Source of the DNA: Streptomyces mutabilis
Lineage (GTDB): Bacteria; Actinomycetota; Actinomycetes; Streptomycetales; Streptomycetaceae
NCBI RefSeq assembly: GCF_014649815.1
Contig: NZ_BMTT01000003.1
Location: forward strand, 124,001 to 188,000
DNA length: 64,000 nucleotides
Direction of reading: 5' to 3'
Under the pieces are notes generated by a model. The model was given only the letters and a program-made list of their open reading frames with translations. It did not search any database and was not told the origin of the DNA. This document shows positions 17,312 to 26,022 of the stretch, piece after piece. Position numbers and translations under genes: made by a program. The stretch's first letter is position 1, and each line of letters begins with the position of its first letter.

Positions 17312-18490
17312 GTGTTGAGTTCCGTCCGTGAGCATCACGTCCCGGCGGGCGGCCGGGTGAACGACGAACGGCCGAGCGTGGTGGAGGCCGCCGGGGAGAC
17401 GGACGGCGAACGCCCAAAAGCGCGGCCCGAGCAGCAGGAGCGGGCGGGGAGACGCCGACGCCGCGGCCCCGGCCCCTTCACGTTGCTGCTCCTGCCGGGT
17501 CTGGTGACCGTCACCGGCGTGGCCACGTTCCTGGCACTGACGGGCGGCCTGCCTACGCCGTGGCCCGAGGACGCGGAGCCGGAGAAGGCGGCGGCGGTCG
17601 ACATCGACCCGTCCTACGTGCCCTGGCTGCGCAAGGCGGCCTCGGCCTGCACGGTTCTGGAACCGTCCGTGCTCGCCGCGCAGATCGACCAGCTCTCCGG
17701 CTGGAGCGACGACACCGACGAGCTCTCGGGCCAGAAGGGCATCGCCGCCTTCACCGACAGCGAGTGGCGGACCTGGGGCCGGGACGACGACGGCAACGGA
17801 CACTCCTCGCCCCGCGACCCGGCGGACGCCATCATGGCGCTCGGCCGACAGGACTGCTCCCTGGCCGAGGAGGTGACCGAGCTGCGCACCGAGGGCAGGG
17901 CCAACGGCGACCTCGTCGACCTGACCCTCGCCGCGTACGCGGAGGGACCGGAGGCCGTGACGAAGGCGGGGCGTGTCCCGCCGACGGCCGAGACCTACCT
18001 CGCCGAGGTGGAGGCGCTGGTCCCGCGCTACGAGGCCCTCGACCGGGCCGACGCCGCCGGCGGTGCGGGCGGCGCCGCCGGAGCGCTCCTCGCCGCCCCG
18101 GTGAGCCCGCTCACCATCACCTCGCCCTTCGGCTCGAGGGAGCACCCGCTGACCGGCGTGACCAAGCTGCACACCGGCGTGGATTTCGCCGCGCCCCAGG
18201 GGACGCAGGTCGCCGCCGCCCGGGCGGGCCGCGTGGTGTTCGCCGCGTCGACCGCCGCATACGGCAACCGCGTGGTGATCGACCACGGGAGCATCCAGGG
18301 AAAGCGGCTGGAGACGACCTACAGTCACCTGTCATCCCTGGAAACCGTCGTGGGCGGGACCGTGGAGGCGGGGGCGACGATCGGCCGGGTGGGCTCGACC
18401 GGCCTGTCCACCGGCCCCCACCTGCACTTCGAAGTCGTCCTCGACGGCTACTACACCGATCCGCGCCCCTGGCTGGCCCCCGGCGGTTAG
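17312..18490 (+). CDS. membrane-anchored M23 peptidase with degenerate lytic-transglycosylase-like domain
   Basis: 392 residues from GTG 17312 (GGAG five bases upstream); GTG 17357 is an alternative. A basic cytoplasmic tail precedes one membrane segment (FTLLLLPGLVTVTGVATFLA). The middle resembles an SLT domain (VLAAQIDQLSGW, then AYAEGPEAV and GRVPPTAETY), but the position normally holding the catalytic Glu reads Leu. The C-terminal LytM/M23 domain is intact: HTGVDFAA and HLHFEV supply the zinc ligands. It should cut peptidoglycan peptides outside the membrane, with the SLT-like part used for binding or placement. The CYTH-CHAD gene follows. Confidence 0.88.
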   Translation: MLSSVREHHVPAGGRVNDERPSVVEAAGETDGERPKARPEQQERAGRRRRRGPGPFTLLLLPGLVTVTGVATFLALTGGLPTPWPEDAEPEKAAAVDIDPSYVPWLRKAASACTVLEPSVLAAQIDQLSGWSDDTDELSGQKGIAAFTDSEWRTWGRDDDGNGHSSPRDPADAIMALGRQDCSLAEEVTELRTEGRANGDLVDLTLAAYAEGPEAVTKAGRVPPTAETYLAEVEALVPRYEALDRADAAGGAGGAAGALLAAPVSPLTITSPFGSREHPLTGVTKLHTGVDFAAPQGTQVAAARAGRVVFAASTAAYGNRVVIDHGSIQGKRLETTYSHLSSLETVVGGTVEAGATIGRVGSTGLSTGPHLHFEVVLDGYYTDPRPWLAPGG

Positions 18491-18558
18491 GGCAGGTGTC
18501 GCCCCACCGGACACCGCCGCGCGCGTTTGATCCGCCGGATACCGTTCAGGGTGACAGT

Positions 18559-20097
18559 ATGACCGAGTCGAAGCGCGAGACAGAGCGAAAGTACGAGCCG
18601 TCCTCCCCCGGCGTCGACGGACTGCCGGACCTCAGCGGTGCCGGGCCCGTGGCCTCGGTCACCGCGGCCGGGGTCGAGGAGCTGGACGCGGTGTACCACG
18701 ACACCGCCGACCTGCGGCTGGCCGGTTCTTCGGCGACGTTGCGCCGCCGCACGGGCGGGCCGGACGCCGGCTGGCACCTGAAGCTGCCGCTCACCGGGGA
18801 CACCCGGGAGGAGATGCGGGCGCCCTTGTCGGACGACGTGCCGGAGGCGCTGCGCGAGCTGCTCCTGTCCCGCACCCTGGGTGCGCGGCTGCGTCCGGTG
18901 GTGCGGATCCGGTCGACCCGTGCGGTGCGGCACCTGCGGGACGCCGAGGGCGCGGTGCTGGCGGAGCTGAGCTTCGACGAGGTTCGCGCGGACTCACTGC
19001 TGCCCGGCGGCGGCCGTGCCGAGTGGCGGGAAGTGGAGGTCGAACTCGCCGACGGGGTGCGGGCCGAACTGCTCGACACCGTGGAGAAGAGGTTCCGCAA
19101 GAAGGGGATCACCCGGGCGGACAGCCCTTCGAAGTTCGTCCGGGCGCTGCGCGACACCGGAGCCGCGGCGGAAGGCGCGCGGAAGTCCGCGCATGCCGCC
19201 TCGACGGCTCCCGGTTCCCCCGGCCGGTACGTGCTCGCGTACCTGGAGCAGCAGGTCGCCACGCTGGTGGCCCTGGATCCGGCGGCCCGGCGTGATCTGC
19301 CCGACGGGGTGCACCGGATGCGTGTCACCTGTCGTCGTCTGCGCAGTTGCCTGCGCTCCTACCGCTCGGTGCTGGACCGGCGGGTCACCGATCCGGTACG
19401 CGCGGAACTGAAGTGGCTGGCCGGTGAACTGGGAGTGGCGCGGGATCAGGAGGTGCTGCGCGAGCGTCTGGGCGCCGGGCTCGCCGGGCTGCCCGGCGAC
19501 CTGGTGCTCGGTCCGGCCGCCGCCCGGCTGCGGGTGTGGGACGTGTCGCGGGGCGACGAGAGCAGGGCGCACGTCCGCGAGGCCCTGGGTTCGGACCGCT
19601 ATCTGCGTCTCCTGGACGCACTGGACGGTCTGCTCCGACAGCCGCCCCTGCGCGCCGGGGCCGCGGGCAAGCCCGCCCGGACGATGGCCAAGGGGGTGCT
19701 GAAGGAGTACGACCGCCTGGCCGGACACGTGGAACACGCGCTGGGACTGCCGCCGGGGCCGTCCCGGGACGCGGCGCTGCACCAGGCGCGCAAGGAGGCG
19801 AAGAAGGTGCGCTACGCCGCGGAGGTCGCGCGTCCGGTGCTCGGCAAGCCCGTCAAGCGCCTCGGCAAGCGCACCAAGGCGGTCCAGCAACTGCTGGGCG
19901 ACCACCAGGACTCCGTCGTTGCCCAGGAGACACTGCGGGAACTGGCGGTGACCGCACACGCCGCGGGAGAGACCTCGTTCACCTGGGGTGTGCTGCTCGG
20001 CCAGGAACGGGCGGGGGCCCGCGCGCGTGAGGAGGAGCTGCCGTCGGTGTGGCGTACGGCGTCGGATCCCGCGCTCCGGTCCGCTCTGGCGCAGTGA
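18559..20097 (+). CDS. CYTH-CHAD domain protein
   Basis: 512 residues. The N-terminal CYTH domain (about 5-205) starts with the defining ExExK-like TERKYE and continues with acidic and basic strands that bind triphosphate (RIRSTRAV, EVEVELADG). The C-terminal CHAD domain (about 230-505) is helical and histidine-rich (GVHRMRVTCRRLRSCLRSY; HQARKEAKKVRYAAE; LLGDHQDSVVAQ). CYTH enzymes hydrolyse inorganic triphosphate; CHAD domains bind polyphosphate. The protein is likely a cytoplasmic polyphosphate-associated triphosphatase. The start is placed at the ATG just before TERKYE. Confidence 0.93.
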   Translation: MTESKRETERKYEPSSPGVDGLPDLSGAGPVASVTAAGVEELDAVYHDTADLRLAGSSATLRRRTGGPDAGWHLKLPLTGDTREEMRAPLSDDVPEALRELLLSRTLGARLRPVVRIRSTRAVRHLRDAEGAVLAELSFDEVRADSLLPGGGRAEWREVEVELADGVRAELLDTVEKRFRKKGITRADSPSKFVRALRDTGAAAEGARKSAHAASTAPGSPGRYVLAYLEQQVATLVALDPAARRDLPDGVHRMRVTCRRLRSCLRSYRSVLDRRVTDPVRAELKWLAGELGVARDQEVLRERLGAGLAGLPGDLVLGPAAARLRVWDVSRGDESRAHVREALGSDRYLRLLDALDGLLRQPPLRAGAAGKPARTMAKGVLKEYDRLAGHVEHALGLPPGPSRDAALHQARKEAKKVRYAAEVARPVLGKPVKRLGKRTKAVQQLLGDHQDSVVAQETLRELAVTAHAAGETSFTWGVLLGQERAGARAREEELPSVWRTASDPALRSALAQ

Positions 20098-20224
20098 ACG
20101 CGGCGCGGCACGGGCCGACCGCGCCGCCGGGAACCGGGCCGGACGGCGGCGTTCTCCCGCCCCGGTGCCGATGGCACTCGGGTCGGCGTCCTGGCGGTCG
20201 GCTCCTCCGGTACCGTCCTTCCGC

Positions 20225-20632
20225 TCAGGCCGCCCGCGCCCGGACCCGCGCCGCGCGTGCGGGCGTGGGTGCGGGCGTGGGTGCGGGTTCCGCCGTCCCG
20301 GCCCGGACGGCGGTGACGCGGTGGGTGGTCCGGGCCGGGTCGGTCAGCGGCTCGCCCAGGGCGATCCGGCCGGCGGCGTGCAGCCTGTCGCACTCGGCGG
20401 TGGGCAGCGCCACGTAGCAGCCGCCCCGGCCGGTGGTCGAGTCCAGTGGCCGCCAGTAGCTGTATCTGCGCCGTCCGCCCTCGCGCACGGTCACGAACAC
20501 TGGGGTACGCGCGTCGGCGACGATGCGCAGGACCTCGGCCTCGGCGGCGCTGAGCGGGCCGCACTGGCGGGGCCCGCGGCGACGGGTCGCCCGTGGGTCG
20601 GCGGTTGGCGCGTGAACGGCGGTAAGCGGCAT
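20225..20632 (-). CDS. small hypothetical protein with Pro-Thr-Ala tail
   Basis: 135 residues from the ATG at 20632, which has GGAAAGG about ten bases upstream; the longer frame to 20758 lacks a good site. The central part is well formed: LSAAEAEVLRIVADARTPVF, then RRYSYWRPLDSTTGRGGC. This suggests a small sensor- or DNA-interacting fold, but no named family is clear. The C-terminal 25 residues repeat Ala-Pro-Thr-Pro and end in an Arg/Ala tail. It is divergent from nothing obvious. Confidence 0.6.
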   Translation of the reverse strand: MPLTAVHAPTADPRATRRRGPRQCGPLSAAEAEVLRIVADARTPVFVTVREGGRRRYSYWRPLDSTTGRGGCYVALPTAECDRLHAAGRIALGEPLTDPARTTHRVTAVRAGTAEPAPTPAPTPARAARVRARAA

Positions 20633-20761
20633 CGGCTGCGGCCTTTCCGGAACAGGGGACTCGAGACCGCCTACCCGCTCCGGCCGGTGTTGATCTCGCT
20701 TGCCCGCATTGTTGTGCACGGCACTGACAATGGGGGCCCGCACCGCCGGAAGAACCACGGG

Positions 20762-21820
20762 TCAGGCCCTTGATGGGGCCACGTGGCGCAGCGGGTGGGG
20801 GTTGAGACGGGCGAAGCCCTCCTGTCGTTCGTACGGGAAGTACGGGTAGGGAGCCGTCCTGGCGCTCGCCGCGTCGAGCCCGGCCACCTGCTCCTCGGTC
20901 AGGCTCCAGCCGACGGCGCCGAGGTTCTGCCGCAACTGCTCCTCGTTGCGGGCGCCGATGATGACCGAGGAGACGGTCGGGCGGCGCAGCAGCCAGTTGA
21001 TCGCGATCTGCGGCACGGTGCGGCCGGTCTCCTCGGCTATGGCGTCCAGGGCGTCGACCACCCGGTACAGGAGTTCGTCCGGCACGGGCGGCCCGTAGTC
21101 GGCGGTGGCGTGCAGCCGGCTGCCTGCCGGGAGCGGGGTGCCGCGGCGGATACAGCCGGTGAGCCGGCCCCAGCCGAGCGGGCTCCAGACCACGGCACCG
21201 ACGCCCTGGTCGAGACCGAGCGGCATCAGCTCCCACTCGTAGTCCCGGCCGACGAGGGAGTAGTAGACCTGGTGTGCCGCGTAGCGCTGGTGTCCGTGGG
21301 TGTCGGCGTCGGCCAGGGACTTCATCAGCTGCCAGCCGCTGAAGTTCGAGACCCCGGTGTAGCGGAGCTTGCCGGCCCGCACGAGGTCGTCGAGGGTGGC
21401 GAGCACTTCCTCGACCGGTGTCCCCGCGTCGAAGGCGTGCAGTTGGAAGAGGTCGATGTGGTCCGTGCCGAGGCGGCGCAGGGCCCCGTCGACAGCGGTG
21501 ATCAGGCGTGCGCGTGAGGTGCCCGCGTCGGCGGGGCCGTCGCCCGTGGGCAGTCCCGCCTTGGTGGAGATGATCACCTGGTCGCGCCGGCCCCGGATCG
21601 CGGCGCCGAGCACCTCCTCGGACGCTCCGCCGGAGTAGACGTCGGCGGTGTCGAACATGGTTACCCCCGCCTCCAGGCAGATGTCCACCAGCCGGCGGGC
21701 CTCCGCAGCGTCCGTGGTGCCCCAGGCTCCGAAGAGCTCACCCCGGCCGCCGAAGGTGCCCGCGCCGAAGCTCAGCGCCGGGACCATGAGCCCGGAGGCC
21801 CCCAGTCTCCTGAATTCCAT
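20762..21820 (-). CDS. aldo/keto reductase
   Basis: 352 residues from ATG 21820, with AAAGGGGAA upstream. It is a TIM-barrel NADPH-dependent reductase: FDTADVYSGGASEEVLG carries the catalytic Asp and Tyr, ISTKAG the Lys, and IDLFQLHAFD the His. C-terminal cofactor loops are SPLGWGRLTG and VIIGARNEEQLRQNL. It is divergent from a TetR regulator, with a palindromic operator in the 144-bp gap. That pairing suggests control by a small-molecule ligand, perhaps a toxic carbonyl, but the substrate is unknown. Confidence 0.92.
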   Translation of the reverse strand: MEFRRLGASGLMVPALSFGAGTFGGRGELFGAWGTTDAAEARRLVDICLEAGVTMFDTADVYSGGASEEVLGAAIRGRRDQVIISTKAGLPTGDGPADAGTSRARLITAVDGALRRLGTDHIDLFQLHAFDAGTPVEEVLATLDDLVRAGKLRYTGVSNFSGWQLMKSLADADTHGHQRYAAHQVYYSLVGRDYEWELMPLGLDQGVGAVVWSPLGWGRLTGCIRRGTPLPAGSRLHATADYGPPVPDELLYRVVDALDAIAEETGRTVPQIAINWLLRRPTVSSVIIGARNEEQLRQNLGAVGWSLTEEQVAGLDAASARTAPYPYFPYERQEGFARLNPHPLRHVAPSRA

Positions 21821-21888
21821 GACCGTTCCCCTTTGTCGGGCCGTCTCCGACCGTGGCGACGGTGTGCGTCGTGCGGCGGGCGGCAATC

Positions 21889-21914
21889 CTTAACGGGCCG
21901 ATCGTCCCGTTAAG
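21889..21914. promoter_or_regulatory. TetR-type operator palindrome
   Basis: Perfect 9-bp inverted repeat CTTAACGGG (21889-21897) and CCCGTTAAG (21906-21914) with an 8-bp spacer. It lies between the aldo/keto reductase and the TetR gene and is ideally placed for repression of both. The AT-rich GATACT after it could be a -10 for the regulator. Confidence 0.75.
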
Positions 21915-21964
21915 ATACTGAGAGACTAACAGGGACGAGCAACTAATGGCACCGGAGTACCGTT

Positions 21965-22585
21965 ATGACGCCTGAAGCCGTGAGCCCGGGCACCGTACGC
22001 CCCGGAGGGCGGACCGCGCGCGTGCGCTCCGCCGTCCTGCGGGCCGCGGGCGACGCGCTGGCCGAGCACGGGCTGGCCGGCCTCGACCTGGCCGACGTGG
22101 CCCTGCGCGCGGAGGTCGGCAGGACCACGGTCTACCGCCGCTGGGGGACCCCGGTCGGTCTCGTCGCCGACCTGCTCGCCGACATGGCGGAGCAGTCACT
22201 CCCCCGCACGGAGACCGGCACCCTCCTCGGCGACCTGCGCGCGAACGCCCGTCTCGTGCAGCGCACCCTGGCCGACCCGCGCCAGGGCGCGCTCTTCAAG
22301 TCGGTGATCGCCGCCGCGACCTGCGACACCCAGGCGGCTGCCGCCCTCCACCGGTTCTACGAGATCCGGGTCTCGGAGTGGGAACCCTGCGCCCGGCAGG
22401 CCGTCGAGCGGGGCGAACTGCCCGAGGGCACCGACACGCGCGAGGTGATCCGTGCCGTCTCCGCACCCCTGTACTACCGCCTGCTCACCACCGCCGAGCC
22501 GCTCGACGAGGCGGCCGCGGACCGTGCCGCCGACGCCGCGGCCGCCGCGGCACGGGCGGGCGCCTTCGTCGGACCGGCGCGCTGA
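21965..22585 (+). CDS. TetR-family transcriptional regulator
   Basis: 206 residues. The N-terminal three-helix DNA-binding domain is clear (VLRAAGDALAEHGLAGLDLA, VALRAEVGRTTVYRRWG). The C-terminal helices (LLGDLRANARLVQRTLADP, ALHRFYEIRVSEWEPCARQA) form a ligand-binding domain of the type that follows TetR_C in actinobacteria. It probably binds the palindrome upstream and represses itself and the divergent reductase until a ligand is bound. Confidence 0.93.
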   Translation: MTPEAVSPGTVRPGGRTARVRSAVLRAAGDALAEHGLAGLDLADVALRAEVGRTTVYRRWGTPVGLVADLLADMAEQSLPRTETGTLLGDLRANARLVQRTLADPRQGALFKSVIAAATCDTQAAAALHRFYEIRVSEWEPCARQAVERGELPEGTDTREVIRAVSAPLYYRLLTTAEPLDEAAADRAADAAAAAARAGAFVGPAR

Positions 22586-22830
22586 GGGGTCGCCGGGGCA
22601 GCCGACGGACACCGGAAATCCGCCATTGCCGCCGGGGCGTCCGACCGACGGTCCGGTGCGGGACGGCACAGGCCGGGCCCGTGTCCTGTCATGGGCGAAC
22701 ACCGACCGCCACACGGCGTGAAGACGCCGTCACGTGCCCTTCACCGAACACACACTTCCGGCCGACCCGCGTTCTCCGCGGTCCGTACGGTGCAGACGGT
22801 GCGCCGGGGCCGTGCCTAGTCTCCCGGGCC

Positions 22831-23358
22831 ATGCGATCCACACGAACGAGACGCTTCGGTCTCGCCACGGTCATCACCCTCGCCCTCACCCTGTTCGGCC
22901 TGGCACCCTCCGCGAGCGCGGCCGACCCCGCCCCGGCCGAGCTGACGTTCACCACCGACGCGGCGACCACCCAGCCGGGTGGCACGGTGAACCTGTCGAT
23001 GACCGTCAAGAACAACAAGACGTACGACATCTGGTTCGTGTACCAGACGATCGACCCGACCTGGCTGACCACCCAGCGGCCCGACCTCAAGTACGCCTTC
23101 ACCGCGTGCAGCCTGGCCTCGGAGACCAGCGCGGTCCCGTGCTCCGGCACCGGACCCGCCGACCTCGGCACCAACTACGGCGCCACCGTTCCGCCCGGCC
23201 AGAGCCGTACCGTCACCCTGACCCTCCAGGTCGCCGCGGACTCCGGCTGCAACGGCAACATCGGCTTCTACTCGTACTTCTACGCCGAGTTCAGCGACAG
23301 CACGAGCGTCAACGGCGGCCCGGTGTACACGCCCGAGACCCGCGTCCTGTGCGCCTGA
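22831..23358 (+). CDS. secreted protein, beta-sandwich type, unknown function
   Basis: 175 residues with a clean Sec signal (MRSTRTRRFGLATVITLALT to APSASAADP). The mature part looks like an Ig-like beta-sandwich: PGGTVNLSMTVKNNKTYDIW, then TVPPGQSRTVTLTLQVAAD, typical of proteins that resemble DUF11 or CARDB modules. Four cysteines suggest two disulfides. It stands alone, with a terminator hairpin after it. It is likely a structural or adhesive exoprotein; I do not recognise a named family. Confidence 0.75.
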   Translation: MRSTRTRRFGLATVITLALTLFGLAPSASAADPAPAELTFTTDAATTQPGGTVNLSMTVKNNKTYDIWFVYQTIDPTWLTTQRPDLKYAFTACSLASETSAVPCSGTGPADLGTNYGATVPPGQSRTVTLTLQVAADSGCNGNIGFYSYFYAEFSDSTSVNGGPVYTPETRVLCA

Positions 23359-23388
23359 CCCCACACCTGAGCGCACCCTGACCACCGA

Positions 23389-23417
23389 CGGCGGCCGGCC
23401 CGGCAGTCCGGCCGCCG
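23389..23417 (+). terminator. terminator hairpin after the secreted protein
   Basis: A 10-bp perfect stem (23389-23398 with 23408-23417) and a 9-base loop, 30 bases after the stop of the secreted-protein gene. Confidence 0.65.
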
Positions 23418-23810
23418 CCGGCGCGACCGCGTTCACATTGACTTGAACTCGCTCCGCCCCCGGCCGACGCACTGGTCGAGACCACTGACGGCCACACTCC
23501 ACGGAGGCGGCCATTCCGCCGCCACCGCTTTCCGGCACTCGGCAGCGCACGGGCCCGACGGCACGATCCGCCGCGCTGCGCCCGGTGTTCGCCACACGCC
23601 CGGGTCCCTGCCTGTCCCGGGCAAATGGACACATGCTCTTTTCCGTCAAGTTCCGCGACGGGCACACAAAAGCTCCACACACGCATCACTATGTGATCCG
23701 ACGGAAACGTCGACGACCGGCGTCTCAGGGGGGCGGCGGCGTGGTCACGGGGTGGGGCGGGCTCCGGCAGGAGCCAGGTCACCCCTGCCCGGGGGAGGGA
23801 ATCTCACCGC
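23418..23810. other. non-coding region upstream of the exopolysaccharide cluster
   Basis: No frame here has convincing coding character. It is the likely promoter and leader of the eight-gene cluster. The ribosome site for the first gene is CGGGGGAGGGAA. G+C is slightly lower around 23640-23720 than in the flanking genes, as expected for a promoter, but I cannot name a sigma-factor site. Confidence 0.45.
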
Positions 23811-25949
23811 ATGAAGCGGACCATACGCACCACGGCGCTCGCGGCGGGCGCGCTGATCGCGTCGCTCGGTCTACCGGCCGGGCCGGTCCACGCCGACGCA
23901 CCGGCCCCGCGCATCGACCTGCGGGTGCTGGTCGTGAGCGACGGAGGGCCGGCCACCGACGCCATCGCCGCCGAACTGGAGACCGCGGGCACGCCGTACA
24001 CCGAGGTCGACCTGCGGGACGCCGGCCGGCCCGTGATCGACGCCGGGTTCCTCGCGGACACCGTGGACGGACGACCGCGCGCCAGGTACCAGGCCGTCGT
24101 CCTGCCCAACGACAACCCCTTCCCGGCGGGCTCCGCCGAGATGACCGCGCTCGCCGACTACGAGCGGACGTACGCGATCCCGCAGGTCGACGCCTACACC
24201 TACGCACGGCCCGAGGTCGGGCTCCAGCCCGCCGTCGGCGCCGGGTACGCCGGGGGCGTCGACGGCGTCCGGGCCGAGGTGACACAGGCGGGGCTGGTCG
24301 GCCCCTTCGGGTATCTGGACGGAGCCGTTTCGTTCGAGGACAACTCCCCCACCGTGGACGAGTCCTACGCCTACCTCTCCACACCCGCGCCGGGTGCCGA
24401 CTTCGTGCCCTACGTCCAGGCGGCCATCCCGGGCCGGGCGACGAAGGGCTCCTTGGTGGGCGAGTACCGGCACGACGGGCGGCGCGAACTCGTCGTCACC
24501 TTCGTCTACAACCGGCACCAGCAGCAGTTCCGGCTGCTCGCCCGAGGCATCGTGGAGTGGATGACCGGCGGGGTCCACCTCGGCGCCGACCGCAACTACT
24601 TCGCCGTGCACGTCGACGACGTCTTCGCGGCCGACGACCGCTGGGACACCGAGCTCAACTGCACGCCGGGGGACGTGGACTGCCCGCCGGGCGAGGGGAC
24701 ACCCGACCCCATCCGCATGGTCCCGGCCGATGTCGACCACGCCACCGCCTGGCAGGACAGCCGGGACTTCACACTCGACCTGGCTTACAACGGCTCCGGC
24801 AGCGTCGACCACCGCCAGGACAACGGCGGCGCGGACCCGCTCACCGACAAGCTGATCGCCGACCGGAGCCGGTTCCGCTGGATCAATCACACCTACACGC
24901 ATGCCTTCCTGGGCTGCCGGCAGGACACGGTCGTCGTCCCTTGGAAGTGCGCGACCAATGCCGACGGCAGCACCCAGTGGATGAGCCGGAGCGAGATCGC
25001 CGACGAGATCGCCACGAACCGGGTCTGGGGCGAGAGCGCCGGGCTGCCGTTGGAGAACGATGAGTTGGTGACCGGCGAGCACTCCGGTCTGAAGGTCGCC
25101 CCGCAGCAGCCCGAGGACAACCCCAACCTGGGCCCCGCTCTCACGGACATCGGCATCGCCTGGCTCGCCTCGGACAACTCCCGCGACCCCGTGCAGCGGC
25201 AGGTCGGCAGCGCCACGACGGTCTCCCGCTACCCGATGAACGTCTTCTACAACGCGGGCCGGGCGGCCGAGCAGGTCGACGAGTACAACTGGATCTACAC
25301 CGGCCGCGCCCAGGGCGGCAGCGGGATCTGCGAGGACAATCCCGCCACGTCCACCTGCCTGGCCGCACCACTGGACCCGGCCACGGGCTACGCCGAGCAC
25401 ATCGTGCCGCTGGAGACGCGCATCGCGCTCGGACACGTCCTGTCCAACGACCCCAGACCGCACTTCATCCACCAGTCCAACCTCGCCGAGGACCGCATCG
25501 CCTACCCCGTCCTGGACGGCGTACTGGAGGGCTACAACGGCCTGTTCGCCGACAGCGCCCCCGTGGTGAACCTCCGCATGGCGGACATCGGCGCCGAGAT
25601 GCAGCGCCGCGCCGCCTGGCGGAGCGCGGTCGACGCCGGCCGCGTCACCGCCTACCGCGTCGGTGACGCCGTCACCGTGCGGGCGCCGGACGGCGTGGCC
25701 GTGACGGCGACGATGCCCGTCGGCACCCGCCAGGGCGACACGGACTTCGGCGACGCCTACGCCGGCACGCTCTCCGGCTGGACGCCCGCACCCGGCGGGA
25801 CACTCGCCCTCACCCTGCCGCCCTCGGCCGCCGTTCCCGGCGCACCGGCCGGCTCCACGGTCGACACGGAACCCGTCGTGACCACCGCACCCCGCACCCG
25901 GGTGCCGGCCGGCGTGACCGAACCGGTGCCGTACGGCGCGGAACGCTGA
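23811..25949 (+). CDS. secreted Agd3-like polysaccharide deacetylase (CE18 type)
   Basis: 712 residues, with signal peptide ending GPVHADAPAP. A ~200-residue N-terminal beta-rich/flavodoxin-like part (LRVLVVSDGG, VVLPNDNPFPAGSAEM) precedes a deacetylase domain. That domain has HVDDVFAADDRW, the equivalent of the metal-binding Asp pair, and WINHTYTHAFLG, giving the HxxxH metal ligands. HFIHQSNL and EGYNGLF follow, then a beta C-terminal domain. The architecture matches fungal Agd3, which removes acetyl groups from galactosaminogalactan. It would act outside the membrane to make a cationic polymer. It is the first gene of the cluster; the PelF-like gene starts 73 bases later. Confidence 0.82.
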   Translation: MKRTIRTTALAAGALIASLGLPAGPVHADAPAPRIDLRVLVVSDGGPATDAIAAELETAGTPYTEVDLRDAGRPVIDAGFLADTVDGRPRARYQAVVLPNDNPFPAGSAEMTALADYERTYAIPQVDAYTYARPEVGLQPAVGAGYAGGVDGVRAEVTQAGLVGPFGYLDGAVSFEDNSPTVDESYAYLSTPAPGADFVPYVQAAIPGRATKGSLVGEYRHDGRRELVVTFVYNRHQQQFRLLARGIVEWMTGGVHLGADRNYFAVHVDDVFAADDRWDTELNCTPGDVDCPPGEGTPDPIRMVPADVDHATAWQDSRDFTLDLAYNGSGSVDHRQDNGGADPLTDKLIADRSRFRWINHTYTHAFLGCRQDTVVVPWKCATNADGSTQWMSRSEIADEIATNRVWGESAGLPLENDELVTGEHSGLKVAPQQPEDNPNLGPALTDIGIAWLASDNSRDPVQRQVGSATTVSRYPMNVFYNAGRAAEQVDEYNWIYTGRAQGGSGICEDNPATSTCLAAPLDPATGYAEHIVPLETRIALGHVLSNDPRPHFIHQSNLAEDRIAYPVLDGVLEGYNGLFADSAPVVNLRMADIGAEMQRRAAWRSAVDAGRVTAYRVGDAVTVRAPDGVAVTATMPVGTRQGDTDFGDAYAGTLSGWTPAPGGTLALTLPPSAAVPGAPAGSTVDTEPVVTTAPRTRVPAGVTEPVPYGAER

Positions 25950-26022
25950 GCACCGCACCACCACTCAAGGCCAGCGCACCCACCCAAGGCCCGCACACCC
26001 ACCTCGGCCGTGGAGCACATCC

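Noticed and set aside
23359-23810. Frames at 23443 and 23585 as genes upstream of the deacetylase
   Set aside because: No ribosome site, Arg/Pro-rich nonsense sequence, and one simply runs antisense-like through the deacetylase gene in another frame.
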